A stretch of DNA of 64,000 nt, taken from Dioszegia crocea (lineage: Eukaryota > Basidiomycota > Tremellomycetes > Tremellales > Bulleribasidiaceae). Positions within the stretch are counted from its first letter, which is position 1, and every line of letters starts with the position of its first letter. The DNA is taken from positions 1,403,082 through 1,467,081 of the forward strand of contig BCKK01000001.1 in assembly GCA_001600615.1 (NCBI GenBank), read 5' to 3'. The position numbers were made by a program, and so were the translations under genes. Shown in pieces: positions 44,301 through 56,628 of this stretch. The notes under the pieces were generated by a model. It saw nothing but the letters and a program-made list of their open reading frames with translations. It ran no database searches and was not told the origin of the DNA.

Positions 44301-47300
44301 CTGCGACGACCTTGGGCGAGCCACCAAGGGGTGATAGCTCCGCGACGATTCGGCGGATCTTTCGCCGGGTGTGACCGTTGGGATTGTACAATGCGAGGAT
44401 CTGATTAGCAAAGTTGGGGCAGAACTCACATTAACCGATGACAATATATGCGGTGGGGACATTTGGAATATCCGCTTTAACCACGGGAGGGGAAGGTCAT
44501 TCGCAGCGCTGAAGCTGGTCAAATCGAGGACTAGATCGTACGATTCGACATCTGATAAGAGGGAAAAGAAATGATAGGCGAGAAGGTCGTAATCGGCCAG
44601 TCCGACATTTGCCGCTATGAAGTAGAATATTCGCTTGCCGGTTTGACCAGCGGGACCTTCGTAGAATGTCGATTGGACGCTGTCTGTGCTTCGACCGGCG
44701 TTTTGCTTCATATATCTGGGTCAGCGGGGTCATTTGGGACTTACTCGTCGTATAGCCTGGCGCGAGCGTAAGTGTCTAATTTGGCCGTCTCAGTTGGGGG
44801 CCCGGTCTGCTCCAGTAGAGATTGTAATTGCGCCAAAGCAGCTTTGCCGTCAAGCGCGGTGGATCGGGTATTTCTGAATGACGGCGGGAGTTGGGTAAGA
44901 GCAGTGGTGAGGCGAGCAATGTGTTTGTGCACGAAGCGGTGTCTACATTAGCGCATTCGTACAAAACTTACAATAAGAGATCATCCGCATCTGCGTCTTG
45001 GCACTTTTCCGCGTCTTCTTTGGCAATTTTGATAGACGTTGCGATTTCATGACTGCGGGGGCGGATCTACATTAGCCAAGTTAAGGCCAAACTCACAGCT
45101 ACGTCTGAGAGATATTTGGTGATTTCTGTAATATTCCCACGTAGGAACGCATTCAAAACCTTCATGTGCGGCTCCTTGTTCCCGAATGTGACATTGTTGG
45201 CGAGGTTCTGAATCACCTTGGTGATGAGAAGGAGCCCACGGCGAAGATCTCTCGATTCGAGGGGCACTTCCAATTCGATACTTTCCGGCGCAACGATGGA
45301 CGGACAGAAGAAGCGCAGAAAGACAAAAGAGCCCACCGCAGAGTGGCGAGATTCCGGAAATCGATCTTCTACCGCTTCCCAAATGTAGTGAGAGACAATT
45401 TTGAGCATTCTACATTAGCCCTGTTGTACAAAAACTTACGGTGGGGCTTTGTGGACGGAGTGATATATGTAATCTAGCAAAGCTTGACACATGAGTTTGA
45501 GGTGATCCGCGTTGCCTTCGATGTTATCGTTTGGGCCAGCCTTGGCGGGGTCGAGCTCGAATGACGTTTCCACGGGTTTGTCAATGAGCGAGAAGAGGAG
45601 GGGTTGGAGGGTTTCTCGGACATAGTTGTAGCCGTAGGTTTTGGCAAAGTGGGTGAGCAGGCGAGTGGTCATGGAATTTGCTCTGAACAGCTCCGATTCG
45701 TGGTCTATCAGCGACGTCTGGGGGGAACTCACTTGTCTGGGCGACTTCACGCTCGATGAGGGTGCGTAGGAATGGCAAGAGCGTCCCTTTTATTTCAAAA
45801 GAGCGGAACAGGGCCATTGACAATTCGTCCACCTCGGATGTGGGGCAAACCTCCACTGCCGCTACGGCTAAAGATAGGTTGAGCGATTCCAAGTATGGCC
45901 GGGACTTTGTCGACTGCTTTGTGGTTGTATACTTTGCGCTGTGCTGGAGGCAATGGGCCATCACCTGCATGAAGGCGCAGCGGAGGGTGGGCTCGCGATG
46001 ATAGCCAAGGACGAGGCAGTGTTTTAGTCCGACATCGATGTTGGCAGCGAGGAGATTGGACAGGGCAAGGGTGGCGGTGGCGTTCGATTCGGGCTCGTCG
46101 GTGATGATTCGGGTGAGAACGGAGAAGGCGCGGACGAATTGTCGCGAGGCTTGGTCTTCCGGAGTGAGGATGAGGCCGTCGGTCAAAGGGACGAGCGCTT
46201 TTAGCGTGGTAGGGGAGTCGAGCTGAGTCAGATCGATCAAACTTGGACTCACCTCCCATTCCAGTATGCTATCTAGGAGGTCATTCCTAAAACGAAGCGG
46301 GGAGCGACTAGCAACTTCGACCAGCTGGCAGAATTTCGTTTTTAACCGAACGGCAATGTCGCCCCGGCCTAACCGGTGGATGTAGCGTGACAGAACCAAG
46401 AGCAACTCGCCAATATCCTGAGCGGAGGGCATGCGTTCCAGCATCAGCCGGAGGATAGTCACCGCTTGTTCGGTGAAGAGGGCTCCTTCGACAACCGATG
46501 CGGATCTAATCAGCAAAGTCAAAGCAGAACCCACCTATGGATCTGTTCAAATAACATCGGAGCACAAGACACTGGGAGTTCCGTCCCTAGGGACTCTTTG
46601 ATCGTCTCGCGTACTGCAATGTTTGGCGAAGCCATCATGTCGACACAATCCCCAATGAACGCTTCTAATCGGTCGCGGTTGGATTCGCCCGAGTCGCAAT
46701 ACGAAGGTAGGAGATGGGCTCCGATCATCTCTGCGGTAGAAGCGCCCTCAAGAGGTAAAAGCAAGATACCCGCAAAAGAGCACAAACCGGGCATCGCGTC
46801 GTGCCAGAAACGAGATTCCTCCTGGGGTAAGCGGGAACATTCCAAACTCACCTCTGCGGGTTCAGCCTCTATCCTGTTGGAGACTTTTCTCAGTGCATCT
46901 TCTAAGCCGAACCAGACGCCCAGAGCGGATGCACTAGGGTGGACCAATCCCTTGATGACTCCTCGCAGGGTACGCTGGAAGTGTTGTCGGCCTATCAGCA
47001 AAATACTCGCTAAACTCACCATGTGTGGGGGGCATATTTGCCATGGCCTCATAGATTGCTAGCCGATTGTGAATTTCGCCCACTTTGGAATGATCTGGGG
47101 GGAGTTTGGCTATTGTGGGTTGGAGCACCAGTCCGAGTAACTTGCGAATCGCGCCTAGGCTAGGCTGGCTTAACGCGGCCGAGCGGTAGTCCATTCCCAT
47201 GAGCGAAGTAAGCATGCTCTGACTGGCAAGGGTGATGGCGGGGAAGATTTGTGGACAGGCGATCATGGTCTGCGTGTTAGCGATTGGGCGATTCAGGCCG

Positions 47301-49303
47301 TATCAAGCTGGACTCACTTCGGGGTTGGTTTCGGCGAAGCTCAGCACGGCGAGGGTCACTATGCGCAGGGCGACGGTAGACCCGGCTATAGTATCCCAAT
47401 CAAGGGTCTGAAAGTCGTACAGTTCTTGTCGACTTGCATCTATCAAAACCGAGCATCTGGCATCAGCGTAGTCGGCAACAAACTTACACTGCGTTCCCAC
47501 ATTGTCTGGCCAGAGGCATATCCTTGACTTTCAAAAGCACCGCTTCAATCGCCTGGGCGGCAAGCAGGCGAACCGGTGTAGGCTGTGCGAAGCATAACGA
47601 ACCGAGAGCAGTGAGGAATGTAGGGAAGGCATCTGATGAAGTGTAGGCGTAGGCGGGGTCCACTATTAAAAGTTCGAGAGTTTCCAACTGGTCGGGCGAC
47701 TGATTAGCCTAGTTACAAAATGACCCACTCTTATCAATCCCCGTATCATGCCTGCCAGTTCTCCGCGAAGAATATCCGCACTGCCCTTCTCCGACACCAC
47801 ACGAGCGGCTTGCAAAGCCAACAGACGCTTGTCCGAACCGAGCAATTTGACGAAGATCGAACAGTCACCGTTGATTGCGTAGAGCCCTACCAAACCGTTG
47901 ATGATGATGTCTGGATCGGTGACTTCGACTGTACCGTAAAAGAGGGCATTCTAAATCAGCTCGTCCTGTCTTTACCCACCTTTAAATCCGCCTGCGTATC
48001 CGCCACCAATATCCCCACGCCCGATTCTCCCACCCTACTCGCAACGCTGATAAAATCCACATAACACCCCGCAGCAGCTTCGAATCCTTTCGCAGTGGAG
48101 AGGGACTTTTTCAAACTCTCCACAAAGCTCGCCTTTTTGCCTAAACTCCCGCGGCCCGTCTCGCCCATGGCTATCCGCGTGAGGATGTCAGGACAGAGCA
48201 CCAAAAGCATCGCCATAAGAGGGTAGAACACTCTCGTGCGTCGAGCCGAGGAGGAGGAGGATATATCGGAGGCGGAGTTTAGGTGGTCGAATAGGACATC
48301 CGGGCCGCCTTCCAATCTGCGATTTGACTCAATGACCTCGGTGAATTGATCACCGTGGTGGTCAATCCAGCCCCAAATGGCATGTCGTAGAGCAGACGCA
48401 ATGGACACTTGGGCGTGTCGCTTGACGTGCAGGAACGACGCGGCCAGCTCTTGGATGAGCTGGCTGAGGCGCTGGCGGGTGAGGTCGGACCATTCAATCA
48501 GGCGGACTTCGGTGAGATCGGGTGATTCCTCGATGGTAGTACAGAGGTGATGTATTCGCACTCGTATTCTGGCAAAGACTATTGGCCAGTTTGAGGCGGA
48601 GATATACGCCACGATCTGCCGCAGGTAGGTCTGCATTCGGCGCGTCGCCGCGGAGGAATCGGAGCATTCGGAAGATACGGGACCGGCACGTACGGTATCG
48701 CGTGTGGGAGCGTAGAGGGAGTGGCGGGAAGATGATTTGGTCAACGCGTGGGATGAGAGGCTGGGTGGGAGTCGTGATTTGGGTCCTTCCTGTGCGTAGG
48801 CGAGGATTGTGAGGAGGAGATACCGCGCTAGATTGTCTTCTAGGGGAGGAGGGTCGGCACGGGAGCGGGAATTCAAATGCCAAGAAGCCGACAAGCGTTG
48901 ATGCAAGATGTGAAGAAGGAAGACTTGAGATTGGAGGGTGTCAAGTGTGTCGGGGTGCTAAAGTCAGCTTCGTCAACCTTGGCTCACCTTTGAGATTTGG
49001 TCCAACGCGTTCGCGAGTGCACGAATGACGGGCGCGATCTTCATCCTCAGCAGCGCCGCCACGCTTGCTTGTACACTCGTATCCACCTCCACCATTCCTA
49101 GACGCGTACCGGAGTTGCAAGGCAGCTAAAATCAGCTCGATATAGTTCCGACCCACCTTTGCAACGATTTTGTTGACAAGAATTGTGACCGCTTTCTGCT
49201 CCCCTAAATCTCTCGCCTCCAACTCCGACACATCCGGCGACTTCATCCTGCTCGGGGACGCGAACATAGCCGGCGAGCCTGGCTGTGATCCTCTCTTGCT
49301 CAT
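41382..49303 (-). CDS. IRA1: Ras GTPase-activating protein, IRA1/2-neurofibromin type
   Basis: Large negative regulator of Ras, which speeds GTP hydrolysis. The start at 49303 opens MSKRGSQPGSPAMFASPSRM. A long helical-repeat region follows, then the RasGAP domain: the Arg-finger block ELFRANSMTTRLLTHFAKTY, HKAPP, SHYIWEAVEDRFPESRHSAV, FVFLRFFCPSIVAPES and RRGLLLITKVIQNLANNV. Downstream is a Sec14/CRAL-TRIO-like segment (KRIFYFIAANVGLADYDLLA, MSPPHILSSVN), as in neurofibromin, then more repeats. About 24 introns cut the gene, most of them 28-31 nt; after removal I estimate about 2400 aa. The C-terminus is uncertain: reading on gives NIGKPEQ and a TAA at 41464, but removing a matching 31-nt intron continues IGRLARLISTLVASYTT to 41382. 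Confidence 0.92.
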
Positions 49304-50962
49304 TGTGGGGGCATAGCTGTATAGCGATTTGTGAAAGGGATGAGGTATGGTGAGATGGCCTTTGGGCGGGAAGGATTTGATCCCGTCTATAGGCGTTTCA
49401 GAGTTGCCAGTGGCGGCATTTGTTGTGTTTCAGATCATTTCCATAGATACCCACTGTGAGTAAGGCCGGGCATAAGTCCTCAGCGTTCGAGCATCAGCGA
49501 CGGATGTACGATTTAACGAAGAAAGGCAGACAATCAAGCTGACAACTCAATGCCGACCATTCGCCCTTATCCTGCGATTCATGCTTCGTATATATCGAAC
49601 AGAATCGGCAGTTATTGGTTCGCTTCCTAACGCCTGCTTCTCACTCTGATATAGCTGCATGTGTGGTCATGGTCGTCGAGCTAGAATATGACCAGCTTTG
49701 ATCCAGTGACGAATATGACTGATTACAATCCACCATCTTCTCGCGGCTTGCACAGAGTTCTCCAATCAGCTTAATTTTTGTCCATCTTCGCTATATATCT
49801 AGTCTCCTGGTTATGCTCGTCAATCCTTTTGTTCTACTCCTCAATCGTCTTTGCACCTCTTCAGATGCGAAGTGTCATTTGTTCCCCATGATGCCATCTC
49901 TCAAAACTGAAGCCAGCACTGCTGCGCGAAAGACGTCGAGATCCCGCACCTCCGCTTCTACCCCCTCCGAGTCCGGAAGCTACCTCTGAAAAGGCGCTCC
50001 GAGGCCTTCGGGGTCCACTAAGCCCTCCTTCGATATGCGATATGAGATATACACGACGGTGGAAGCGATCGCCGCGCGTTTTCCGCCTGGCATCGAGCAA
50101 TGCCTTTCTGACCGTTGTAGTGCGGATGAGCGAGGGGGGTGGGGAAATGTGGAAGGATAAGGTAGGCTTCGTACGGCGGGCCTCCAGGAGCGGTCTGGGA
50201 TGTCTTCGATGGTACTTGTCGTAGGATGAGGAATGAGGAGTAGGGTGGCGAAGGGAATGAGGGGGTAGCGGTAATGCCTTTAGAGGTCGTAGCGCCTGCG
50301 GAATGGACTGAGCGATGTATGGGAGTATCGAGGCTAGCTGCTAGAGGTCTAGGGGGTGATGCATGTAGCTGTAGAGGTCTAGGGATGAGGTACTAAAGAA
50401 GAAGAGAAGCCGCAGCCAAGAGGCGAAAACCTGCCTTTTGTGCGTCCGGCTAAACTCCGGCTAAAGGTGAAACAGTGTGGCACTCGGCTTCCCTCCTACA
50501 ACCGCGCAGCGGTACCACACCGTAGATCTTTCCTTCATCTCCTGGAGATCCGCCTCAGACGAAGTCTTGTCGTAAGTCGAGAGGTGATCGATCATCTCGG
50601 GGGTGATGGGATATTTGACAGAGGTTCAGCCGATCCGGGTCACAATTGCAAGGCTCGAAGGCAGGTCGTTGGTCGTTGAGCTATTACTCAACTATAAATC
50701 ATCCGGCAATCAAATTTTCGCTCTTGACATCAACAATTACCTACATTCCATGCAGTAGCACTCATATAGCCATGTAGCACAAAGGATGTATGGTGGAAAA
50801 AGGATGAAGTACGAAGAAGGAGGGAAGAAGTGGAGGCGAGGAATGAGTAGGCGGCGAGGGCCCGGCCCGAAATATGAGAATTACCCCTTCGGGAAATTCC
50901 GCTTCCGGTTCCGGTTCCAGCATGAAATTCAACTCCAAGTCTCTGCTATTGGACATATTCAG
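49304..50962. other. 1.66 kb gene-poor region upstream of IRA1 and WDR83
   Basis: Lies between the divergent starts of IRA1 (-) and WDR83 (+). The IRA1 promoter should be near 49304-49550. Only short frames occur, for instance about 33 codons from ATG 49887 on the + strand (MMPSLKTEASTAARKTSRSR) after a CT-rich stretch ending in CAG; this is too little to call. A 13-base direct repeat lies near 50342. No RNA gene or mobile element recognised. Confidence 0.4.
50342..50384. repeat. 13-bp direct repeat in intergenic DNA
   Basis: The word tagaggtctaggg occurs at 50342-50354 and again at 50372-50384, with related pieces (tagaggtcgtag) near 50281. Short and without terminal features, so not evidence of a mobile element. 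Confidence 0.6.
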
Positions 50963-52037
50963 ATGGAGATCCCATCACAGCAAATACAATCGTAAGCCTC
51001 CCTCAGAACCGGCTGACTTCAGGCTGGATGGGCATACCGGACCGGTTCATGTTGCGCGTTACAATCACGGCGCAAAATATTGCTTGACGGGCAGTACCGA
51101 TCGGACTATCCGTCTCTGGAACCCAACCCTCGGTAAGGAGATCAAGAAATACGAAGGTCACGGCCGGGAGATCTTGGCTCTGGACATGTGAGTCTGGACT
51201 TTGTAGAGCTGATCATAGCTCCCATGATAATGCCAAATTCGCATCGAGCGGAGGAGACAAGCAAGTCTTTGTCTGGGATGTAGCTTCAGGCGCTATCACC
51301 CGCCGACTCCAGGGCCATTTTGGTAAAATCAACGCTGTGGCTTTCAACAAGGACGCTACGGTGCTATGTACCGCAGGATTTGATGCCAAGATTATGATTT
51401 GGGACATGAGGTATGTCTTCCCGGTTCATTGCTGACACCAGAGCTGCAGCTCGAGATCCTCTCCAAACCCTCAAAGACGCGTCCAATTCCATCACCTCTT
51501 TATCCCTCCCTACTCCGGCCACTGGCGTTGGCGCTGAAATTATCTCCTCCTCGCTGGATGGACACGTCCGGACCCACGACCTGAGGATGGGAAAGATGAC
51601 GGAAGATCTTGTGGGATCGCCAGTTCATTGCGTTCTCCCCAGCCCTCAATCGCCAAAGGACACATATATGGCCACGTCGGCAGATGGCAAGATTCGCATC
51701 TTTGACCGGTCAAATGGAGGCGTGCTGCAAACCCTGCAAGGGCATAAAGTGGGAGAAGGCAGAACGAGGGCGTCTTGGGGGTACGGCGAGAGTCAAATCT
51801 TAGCAGGAGACGAGGAGGGGAAGATATGGGCGTGGAATGTGTTGGATGTGAGTTTGGGTTGGGCTAGCTGACCCTAGGCCAAACCGGTGAACGCAAATCC
51901 CACGGCACTGCACAAGAAGGCCATAACTTGGCTGGAACTGAGCCCGAATGGAAAACAAATGATTACGGCTAGTTTAGGTGGGTCTAGGTATAGCTGAGCT
52001 GACGTTAGATGGGACTGTCAAGGTGTGGTCTAGCTAG
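50963..52037 (+). CDS. WD-repeat protein WDR83/MORG1 homolog
   Basis: Seven-blade WD40 propeller of the WDR83 (MORG1) family, known as a MAPK scaffold and spliceosome C-complex component. Six exons join in frame: 50963-50991, 51023-51187, 51219-51410, 51442-51847, 51878-51977 and 52009-52037, giving 306 aa. Repeats read: LDGHTGPVHVARYNHGAKYC, STDRTIRLWNPTLGKEIKKY, EGHGREILALDI, GGDKQVFVWDVASGAITRRL, FDAKIMIWDMR, ADGKIRIFDRSNGGVLQTLQ, GDEEGKIWAWNVLD, and LDGTVKVWSS at the end. The start at 50963 is chosen because the exon-1 donor (50992, 31-nt intron) joins MEIPSQQIQS to LDGHTG; reading through that intron gives a longer but unfamiliar N-terminus. All five introns are 30-31 nt. It is convergent with RAT1. 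Confidence 0.87.
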
Positions 52038-52099
52038 GGTAGGAGCAGAAGAAGAGGGGCGAGCAGCGTTGAAGGGACAAACTATAGATGCAACACATT

Positions 52100-55000
52100 T
52101 TAATATCTCGGACCCTGACCTTGATATGGTGGTCTAGCCTGCCCTCGCCCTCCATAACCCTGTGGTGGTTGCTGACCCCCAAATGCACCAGGTGGGTACG
52201 CTCCCTGACCATACGGCGCGGCGTACGGATCTCTGGGCGGAGCATAGTTCGCAGGCGGGTAAGGTGGGTACGCCGGGTAGTTCTGCGGCGGTGGCGCATA
52301 GGCATATCCACCTCCTTGTCCTCCGCCATACCCATACGCCTGTTGCGGGGCACCCTGCTGCGGGTAGCCATAACCCGCAACAGGTGGGTTGTAGGATGGG
52401 GCGGGTTGATACCCCGGCGCCGGCCCAAACCCAGCTGCAGCATTCCCCGGCATGTTTCGCCGACCATTGACGATGCCCGGTCCGTCTCTTTGTCCTGCGC
52501 CTGGTCCGGATTGTCTTCCGCCTCTGCCCCGCCCGCCCCCACCCCTCGCGTCTGGTCCACCGCGCCTGACCCAATCCTTATCCGATTCCGACAACACCGT
52601 CCGTGGTGGACGATATCCTCTGAGTAGTATTGACCGGTGAGAATGGGCTTGGCGGGGGAAGTAATATCGCACAGAGAGTGAAGTGTTGTGTTCGACATCG
52701 GGCCATTCCGGGATGGTAGGGATGGGAGTGTCGAAGACTGAGTTGGGGACGCAATTGGGATCGCCCAGGGCTGATCCGGACACACCCTGCGATTCGGCAA
52801 TGTCAAGTGGGATGGGCTAAATCAGCAAAGCAAGACCTCAACTCACCTTAGTCGCAGCCTTCAACCCGTATAATCCGCAAAAGGTGTGGAATAGACCGTT
52901 CCCTTCGCCGACAAACATGACACTATCGCCCCATCTGTTTCTCCGCTTCTCGTCGTCTGTCAATTCTCCCTCTTTACTCGCTAGTGCGGCGAGTAACCTC
53001 GTCTGATCGATAAACGGCAACAGCGCCACACCCTGCCACGCCATCTTCTTGCCATTCATGTCGATTTCAAAGTCTGACGGGTAGAAATCGATAATTGGGG
53101 AATCGGGATCAGTCATGAGTTGTTGAAGGGGTAGGGGGAGATGTATACGACTGGCAGCGGGGAAGACGCCAAGGAGTTGGCCGTAAGGTTTGAACGGTTC
53201 GGCGGGTTCAAAACTGATGTTTAAAGCACCGACATTGTTGAAATCCTGGGCGAATGGGGCGTAATGATAGGGATAGTACCAATCCCAGGCGGGAACGCCC
53301 TGGTAGTAGTACTCCAACACCCAGCACAGGCCTTCAATGTACGCTCGCGTGATTCTAATTAGCTAAGTCTTTACCGAACTCACTCCTTCATAAACGCCGC
53401 GTCGGTAGTTTGTACCCCAAACTTTTGCTCGTAGTATCGCTCTTTATAGCCAGGTTCGTATAGTCTAATTAGCAATGTTTAGGGTAAACTCACCTGACAT
53501 CGTCAAAGTAGCCATCCACAGTGCCGTCCGCATTGAACTTGAGCTTCTTTTTCGATACCGGTTGGTCGGCATCGATAGACGGGGGATCTTCGACATCCAA
53601 AGCGCGCTTTGTTCCAATAACAGGTGCAGGGCTCATCCGGCTGGGCGCTTCAGATTCGAGCGGTGTCTCCAGGGGCGTCTCCCCAGGCGTCTCGGCTGGC
53701 GTCTCGAAATCTTCCGGATCGGGCTTGGTCTCCTCCTCATCGACCAGATCCTCAGGAATGGGCAACCCCAACATCTCCGCCTTCAACTTTGCCGCCGCGT
53801 TCAAATTCGCCATCCTAATCGCCCGCCTGTTGTTGACAATATCCTCATTGGACCCTTCGAGATTGGCCAATCCCGCCTTGATCGACTCGGCCTCCCTCTC
53901 GGCTTTGGTCAACTTCTTGTCAACAATGTCGAATTGGGGTCGGGTCGGGAGTGAGGGATGTAATGTGCCGCCGCGGGCTGTGGCAACGGGAACATAATCC
54001 ACCCCGCCGAGCTGCATCCCGGAAGTGGCTTGGGAAGCTTTCGGTCCCGCCTTATCCCTGGCTGCCTTCTCGTCCTGGCGTCGGTGATCGTCAATCCGCC
54101 TCCGCTTTTGGTTTGCATCTTGCCTTTCCTCATCTAATGTCAGCCAGGCTTTGTCAGCACTCACCATCTTTTCGCTTCATAAAGATCTCATCCTCCTGCC
54201 TGGCCAACCCCTCCAATATAATCTGCGCCCGGTCAAGATTCACCTTTCCGTGGTTGGTAAGGTATCCGCCCATTCGCGCCAACTCCTGCTTCCAAATCCT
54301 CAACAAGAGATCAATCGCGCCTTCGCGAATTTCCAAACTCGGCAAGTGGGGCAAGAAGTCATTGCCCACGAAGAAGATCATAAAGATCCAGTCGTCAATG
54401 GCTAGTTCGAGATCGAAGGGGAAGGGAGTGCCGGGGATGACTAACTCAACAGCGAGGTATTCGCGCAGACAGGCAATATCGAGCCAGATGAAAGGTTTGG
54501 AATCGGCCGATTTAAACACTTCCTCTTTCGGCGCTTCAATCTTCTTCTCGCCTGCTGTCAGTCGATCCTGACGTAGACTTACTCTTGCAATTTGGCGCAA
54601 TGTGATCATCGCCGCCGCATTTCCTGCACTTTCCCCGCCCCGAGTCACCCTGGAAGAAAACGTCCTCCCGCAAGACCCTAAAGTGCGGCTCGTGCGTGGC
54701 CAACCCCAGCATGATCAGATCCGCATCCAGCCCGTAGATCGCATGAGACGTGTTGGCGTCCCAAGTAGGATAAGACCTTTGTCGCCTGATCCAATCGACA
54801 ATCTTGTGCTCTCCCTCTCCCGGCACCGAAGAATCCGACAAGATAACCTTCAATCCCGCCCAGCTCGGTTCCGTCGACAACTTGTGCGAGATCCAGTACT
54901 TTAGCGAGATCGATAGCAAATCCATAAATGGCGTGCCGGGGGTGATGGCGTTTGAGTCCCAGGACTTTTTATTCTTTGTCTCGTCCGAAACCGCATGGCC

Positions 55001-55534
55001 CATCGCCTCGAAAAGACGAATCCCCTCTTGCTTTTCTTCCTCCTTATCCACTGCTTCTTGGGCAGCCCTGAATCGACGAGCCCGCTGTTGATTCATCTTG
55101 GCCCTTGGAGCTACTCCATCTGTTGTCAGTGGATCCGAGCTCACACTCACCAATAGCCATCATCAGGACCTTTCGTGGCCGGGCCATATTCACCACCCTC
55201 TCGGTGTATTTGAAAATCTCCGCCATCATCTCTTCCTCCGTCTCGGGCGCCGGTCGGCCATCCGGATGCGTACACGGATGCACAATCCCATTCATATCGA
55301 CTGTCATCAGCTGAGCCTTTGCTTCACTTACGATACAGATTGTCCACTTCAAAGCCATTCGGATTGGGATTGCCATACTGAACCGGGACCTCAACCACTT
55401 CGCCGTCGCTGTCGATGGCGTTTTTAACCTCGTCTTCAACCACTCTAGCCACGATCTTTGGGTACTTCTTGGACAGCCATCGGAACAAAGCTGGGACGCC
55501 CTGCTGTCAGTTGAGTCTACGCTGTGCTTACCAT
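52100..55534 (-). CDS. RAT1: Nuclear 5'-3' exoribonuclease RAT1 (XRN2)
   Basis: Processive nuclear 5'-3' exonuclease for transcription termination and rRNA/snoRNA maturation. The ATG (55532-55534) is followed at once by an intron, then [20 protein letters not shown]. Further blocks: [94 protein letters not shown], and a CCHC zinc knuckle [14 protein letters not shown]. The middle has [20 protein letters not shown] and [20 protein letters not shown]. The C-terminus is a Gly/Pro/Tyr-rich disordered tail ending PYQGQGPRY. Acidic catalytic residues of the XRN core are present. About nine introns, several 29-30 nt. Its partner gene RAI1 lies about 16 kb to the left. Confidence 0.95.
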
Positions 55535-55668
55535 CTTATATGTGCAATGGCTGAAGCGTAGAGCGGCAAATCTCCCATTTCGGGCATCGCCGCTGTTATG
55601 ATGACGTAAAAGGCTATCTTAGATGGATCGCACTAACGGCTTGCCTTTACCGTCCACCTTCACACACC

Positions 55669-56623
55669 ATGTCGCGCTTCCCACCAGCAGGCCCGAATAT
55701 CCTCCCCCCTATCGTCTCGGAATCCAAGCGAGACCGTAAACGGCGAGAAACTATAAACAAAATCGAAATTCTGCACGACGAATCATGGCGATCCCGGGAC
55801 GAAAAGTTCTCTCAACTCTACAAGGAGTATCACAATGAGAGCGTCGCTGTTAGTTCTCAACCCCCCACCTCGGCTCAATATCTCTTGAGAATCTATCCAA
55901 TATCCATCGAGCGTGATGCCCTCCTTGAGGCGACTGAAATCGACTACCAGTACAAAAAGGGACAGGCGCAGAAGGCGTACGAGGCGGAACGGGAAGGGAT
56001 CGAGGGGAGTTACTGGGATGCGAGAGATCAAGTCAAGAGCAGACTTCTAGGCGCGATAGAGGAGAGGCGACGAAAACTGAGGGAGGAAAAGGAAGGAGGA
56101 GATGTCATCACTGGTGCGTTGCCCATCGAACACGCTAACGTCAGAAGCTCTATATGAGGCGCAGCTGAAGTCCCGACCTATCCGCCGCATGCCATTTAAA
56201 AATCGCATCCCTCAATCTTCCGAACCCGAAATTCCCAAAACCGACCTCCTCTTGCACAACCTCCTCGCCCCTTCCCTAGCCCACATCAATCACAGCGACA
56301 TCTTATCACAATCCGCCTCATCCCTAGCGGTCCAACCCCCGGTCGGTCCAGCCGCATTCCAGCCAAATCCCAAGCGAGGACCCAGAGGCAAAGAAGGGGT
56401 GAAGGAGGGCGAAACTCTACCCGCACCCGGAACAGCGACAGCCCTAGCAGTGGCGAGTGGACAGCAGCGGGGCCGAGGGGCAGGTGCGAGCCAAGGCCAA
56501 TGGGTGATTGGCAAGAGTCTGGCAGAGCTCAAAAAGATGGAAAGCGCAACCCAACTGGAAGTAGAGAGTGACTGGGCTAGGATCCAAGGCACAGGAAGTA
56601 GACGGCGAACACGAGGAGATTAG
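55669..56623 (+). CDS. SDS3: SDS3-like subunit of the Sin3/Rpd3L histone deacetylase complex
   Basis: Sds3/BRMS1-family coiled-coil scaffold that holds the Sin3-Rpd3 deacetylase complex together. Two exons join in frame: 55669-56113 and 56145-56623, giving 307 aa; the intron is 31 nt. Family signature: a basic N-terminal part (ESKRDRKRRETINKIEILHD), FSQLYKEYHNES, ERDALLEATEIDYQYKKGQA, AYEAEREGIEGSYWDARDQV, KSRLLGAIEERRRKLREEKE. After the intron, RPIRRMPFKNR matches the conserved basic motif that often follows the coiled coil, then a Pro/Gly-rich linker and WVIGKSLAELKKMESATQLE. Divergent from RAT1 with about 134 bases between starts; its stop is within 10 bases of the UFE1 stop. Confidence 0.8.
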
Positions 56624-56628
56624 TTGTA

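Noticed and set aside
50342..50384. Mobile element remnant
   Set aside because: Only a 13-base direct repeat; no terminal inverted repeats, target-site duplication or transposase frame.
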